Position numbers and translations under genes: made by a program. A stretch of 64,000 bases of DNA, from positions 18,519,533 to 18,583,532 of the forward strand of contig OX463783.1 in NCBI GenBank assembly GCA_949825025.1, read 5' to 3'. Under the pieces are notes generated by a model. The model did not search any database. It was not told the origin of the DNA and saw only the letters and a list, made by a program, of their open reading frames with translations. Shown here in pieces: positions 61,516-64,000 of this stretch (position 1 is the stretch's first letter; each line of letters opens with the position of its first letter). Origin of the DNA: Siphlonurus alternatus. Lineage: Eukaryota > Arthropoda > Insecta > Ephemeroptera > Siphlonuridae.

Positions 61516-62008
61516 TTTTATTAAATGCATCGATGATCAATCATTTGTGCGATGAGAAATTACGATAGAGAGATTATTATTTATGATGTCATTATAACAA
61601 CATCCGTATATTATTAAGCCATCTGTCATGTTATAATTATCACAGGTCTGCTGATTTCTCTAATTGTTGTAAAAAAAAACACAATACACTTTAATGCCCT
61701 CTTATTAAAAATATATATCACATCCGGGGTTTTCCAGTGCTAAAAGTGGATATTTCAAATGCAATTTTGCAATAATATAGAAATATGTTTTATTATATAA
61801 AATATCACAGTTACTGTATTTATTTATTTCACTTTCAAGAGTTTGAAATTCGAGTACTGGGAATATTCAGGGAACCGTTACAACGAGGTCGGTGCATGCA
61901 ATCACAGACTTGTAATAAAGAAATTTTTACTATTTTTATGATTTATTATTTGATGATCATTTGCGGATGAACAACCTTATAAACACTAACGCCCTCTTTT
62001 CTGTTCAG

Positions 62009-62197
62009 CTGGACGCTCGAGCGCTGAACAACACGGCGAACGCTGGCCAGGACATCGTGTTCTTCAACCGAGTGCCCAAGGTTGGCAGTCAGACCATCAT
62101 GGAGTTGGTGAGAAGGCTTGCCGTCAAGAACGGATTTGCCTTTCATCGAGACCGAGTGCAGAGGGTCGAGACCATCCGATTATCCCCGCCTGACGAG
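62009..62197 (+). CDS. pip: pipe-like 2-O-sulfotransferase, exon 4 (PAPS-binding loop)
   Basis: Acceptor CTGTTCAG and donor GAG|GTGAGT bound 63 codons in phase 0. DIVFFNRVPKVGSQTIMEL is the first beta strand and 5'-phosphosulfate-binding loop of the heparan sulfate 2-O-sulfotransferase / uronyl 2-O-sulfotransferase / Pipe family. K114 of the joined protein sits where the catalytic Lys of HS2ST lies. The following helix and FHRDRVQRVETIRLSP match this family's order. KVGSQ in place of the KTGS/KTAS of true HS2ST, and the ETIRL segment, favour Pipe, but this is from memory of the families. N97-N98-T99 is a potential N-glycosylation sequon. The enzyme would sulfate glycans in the Golgi lumen using PAPS. 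The 3'-PSB region and the rest of the domain are outside the window. Confidence 0.85.
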
Positions 62198-64000
62198 GTG
62201 AGTGATTCTCAACCTTAAGTATAAGTCATATAAGGTTCACCAGGTATGTCCAAGGATGACTTCTCCTTTCAGGGAGGTATAGTGTGGTAAAGCAAACAGA
62301 TTATATGTAATGAAAGATTCAAAGTATTGACACAGAAATATAAGGATTATATGCAACAACGTGATACAAAAATAAGTATAGAGATTAAGTTATTACTTAA
62401 TACATACACAAAAAAGAAAAAAGAGAGAGAGACGGAGGGAGAGGTCATGTCTTGAACACCAGATTTGTTTCATTTCTTATATGTTTATTCAACTATTAAT
62501 ATTAATTACATAAATTAGGAGAAATAATTTTTTAAACAAACATAGTTTCTATTTTTTCATGTAAATAAGTCTTATTAAAATGCATTTAAAAAGAACGATA
62601 TATATTATAAAACAGGATATCCTTTATATTAAAATAATAACACTTTGTATAAATTATTTCCATACATAATCGATACAATATAATTATGGTCACAATTGAG
62701 GTCATAGGACTTGATATGAACCACAAGGGTACTCCAAGTTATGTAAACTGCAACTATCGACGTTCAATGAGGTACACATAAGGCTTATTATTGCATGAAC
62801 TTCTTTCATCACGCTATGCTCATTATTTCACGACTGCGCTGCGGCACTTTATGACACAAGTGTCTCACCACTTCGTATATTTAGCTCAGATCATTGATTT
62901 TTTTTTTTTACCGCAATGCAAATTTGCACAGAAGGATAATATAAAAGAAAATAATTGTGGCATGAAAATAATTTCTTGTTAAAATATGACATCATGCATG
63001 TAATTGGTAGCTGTCCAGGTAGCAGAAAATTATAATAATATATTTGATTTTTTACGATGATTTTGCTTTCTAAAAAATTTAATCCTAAATTTTAAATTTT
63101 TGTTCAAAATCAATACTTAAATGAAAAGGAACAAAATTTTCCGTATTTTTCTTCTAAACTTCAATTGAAGCTACAATACTGCACAGAAGAACTGCACATC
63201 GCAACTTATTCGAGAATTCCATCGATCAAATTCATTAAGTGCTACTTGAAACATGAAATTTTCTCCTGTTTTGTTTAAGCTATTTGTTACGCAGATTATA
63301 AATGAAGTATGAACTATATTAGGATGACTGTCCAAATCTGTATCTCTTTTTGTCTTTTGAACCGCAGCTCAAACAAATCAGTCAGGAAAAATTTCTGTGC
63401 TGTATAATTAAATAAAAACATCATCCTTGTCAGTCTTCCCTTAATTACCACATGGCATGTCTACAAAAGTTGACGTAACATATTCGTGTCATGGATGTCA
63501 ACATCACTGCACCAAAACTGACGTTTGCATGGCGAAAGTATGGCAATACAAATTGGAGTTATTTAACTTGAAATATAATAATCTATGATTTTCTCTTAAA
63601 ACAAAGAAATTGTACAACTTTTTATATAGATGTTAATGTACTTTCATTTACTATTACTTACAGTATGTGGTGATTTATAACTTTCTTTATATTGCTATGA
63701 ATTGTATGTGATCATACACTCTGTGCCAGTGTATGTGCACAGTATAAAAATTTATTTTGTTGGACTTTTACTTTTGCCGGTATTCGATGAAATCCTTTTG
63801 TATATGTATAGTATTTGCGATGATCACTTAGTTTTCGTGTACGTCCATCACTTTTGTACTTCACTTCACGGCATTTCGAGAATCAACGGTTCTCTTCCTC
63901 AGGTGGTTCCTCTGAGTCTCGAGATAAATATGATAAATTACATGATTTTTTTTCCTCAATTATAAATATACTTTTTTTATATGTACTATATCAATGAAAT
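62198..64000 (+). other. start of intron 4 of the pipe-like gene
   Basis: It begins GTGAGT. The rest is AT-rich with a short AG/GGA-rich tract at about 62411-62446. No further sulfotransferase exon (for example the conserved I-R-D-P segment after the PAPS loop) was seen before the window ends. Confidence 0.6.

Larger units (their letters stand above)
57706..62008 (+). other. intron 3 of the pipe-like gene
   Basis: The intron runs from GTAAGA to TTCTGTTCAG. It is AT-rich, with no recognised mobile element. Dinucleotide runs are listed separately. The frames at 60872-61114 and 61005-61214 lack domains. Confidence 0.65.

Noticed and set aside
61946..62146. - strand open frame of 66 codons over exon 4
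   Set aside because: It is the antisense of the sulfotransferase exon, which has splice sites and a family motif on the + strand.

Overview
The window looks like animal nuclear DNA, most likely from an arthropod. It is strongly AT-rich, has long introns with GT/AG splice sites, and carries many microsatellites, foldback MITEs and retroelements. No bacterial or organellar gene organisation is visible. A crustacean would fit the long (AG)n and (AT)n runs and the type of retroelement, but the sequence alone does not settle the species.

One host gene is supported, on the + strand. Four exons join in phase: 20106-20152 (start codon and basic cytoplasmic tail), 25648-25781 (membrane anchor), 57617-57705 (luminal stem) and 62009-62197 (start of the sulfotransferase domain, with the PAPS-binding loop NRVPKVGSQT). 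Together they encode the first 153 residues of a Golgi type II membrane sulfotransferase of the heparan sulfate 2-O-sulfotransferase / Pipe family. The catalytic remainder lies beyond the right edge. A GC-richer stretch with an NRF1-like palindrome (about 19879-20105) is the likely promoter and 5' UTR. Nothing convincing as a host gene was seen in 1-19878.

Intron 2 is about 31.8 kb and is full of mobile DNA. Its main content is a complete, apparently intact non-LTR retrotransposon at 33348-39386 on the - strand, flanked by a perfect 13-bp target-site duplication. It has an ORF1 with three zinc knuckles, an ORF2 with endonuclease, reverse transcriptase, RNase H and a zinc motif, and a short tetranucleotide 3' tail. 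Its first 110 nt can be folded as an HDV-like self-cleaving ribozyme (P1, P2, P3, P4 and a CUAA catalytic strand), beginning exactly at the inferred 5' end. The same intron holds a 3.7-kb hAT DNA transposon (52508-56200) with 12-bp inverted repeats, a perfect 8-bp duplication, subterminal GAACGCGTTC palindromes and only fragments of a transposase. That element in turn contains a poly(A)-tailed SINE-like insert and half of a foldback element. Four copies of one foldback family (about 31.0, 32.7, 49.4 and 55.2 kb) and several other palindromic MITEs lie in this intron.

The left 19.9 kb is mostly unassignable AT-rich DNA with microsatellites, a tRNA-type SINE (1800-2120, - strand), two large foldback elements (2812-3398, 8989-9309), a small MITE (10631-10773) and a Penelope-like remnant (about 14513-14586). 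Promoter-like motif clusters (ETS, CRE, a CCAAT-CRE palindrome) are noted as observations only. All assignments were made by reading the sequence. No database search was run.
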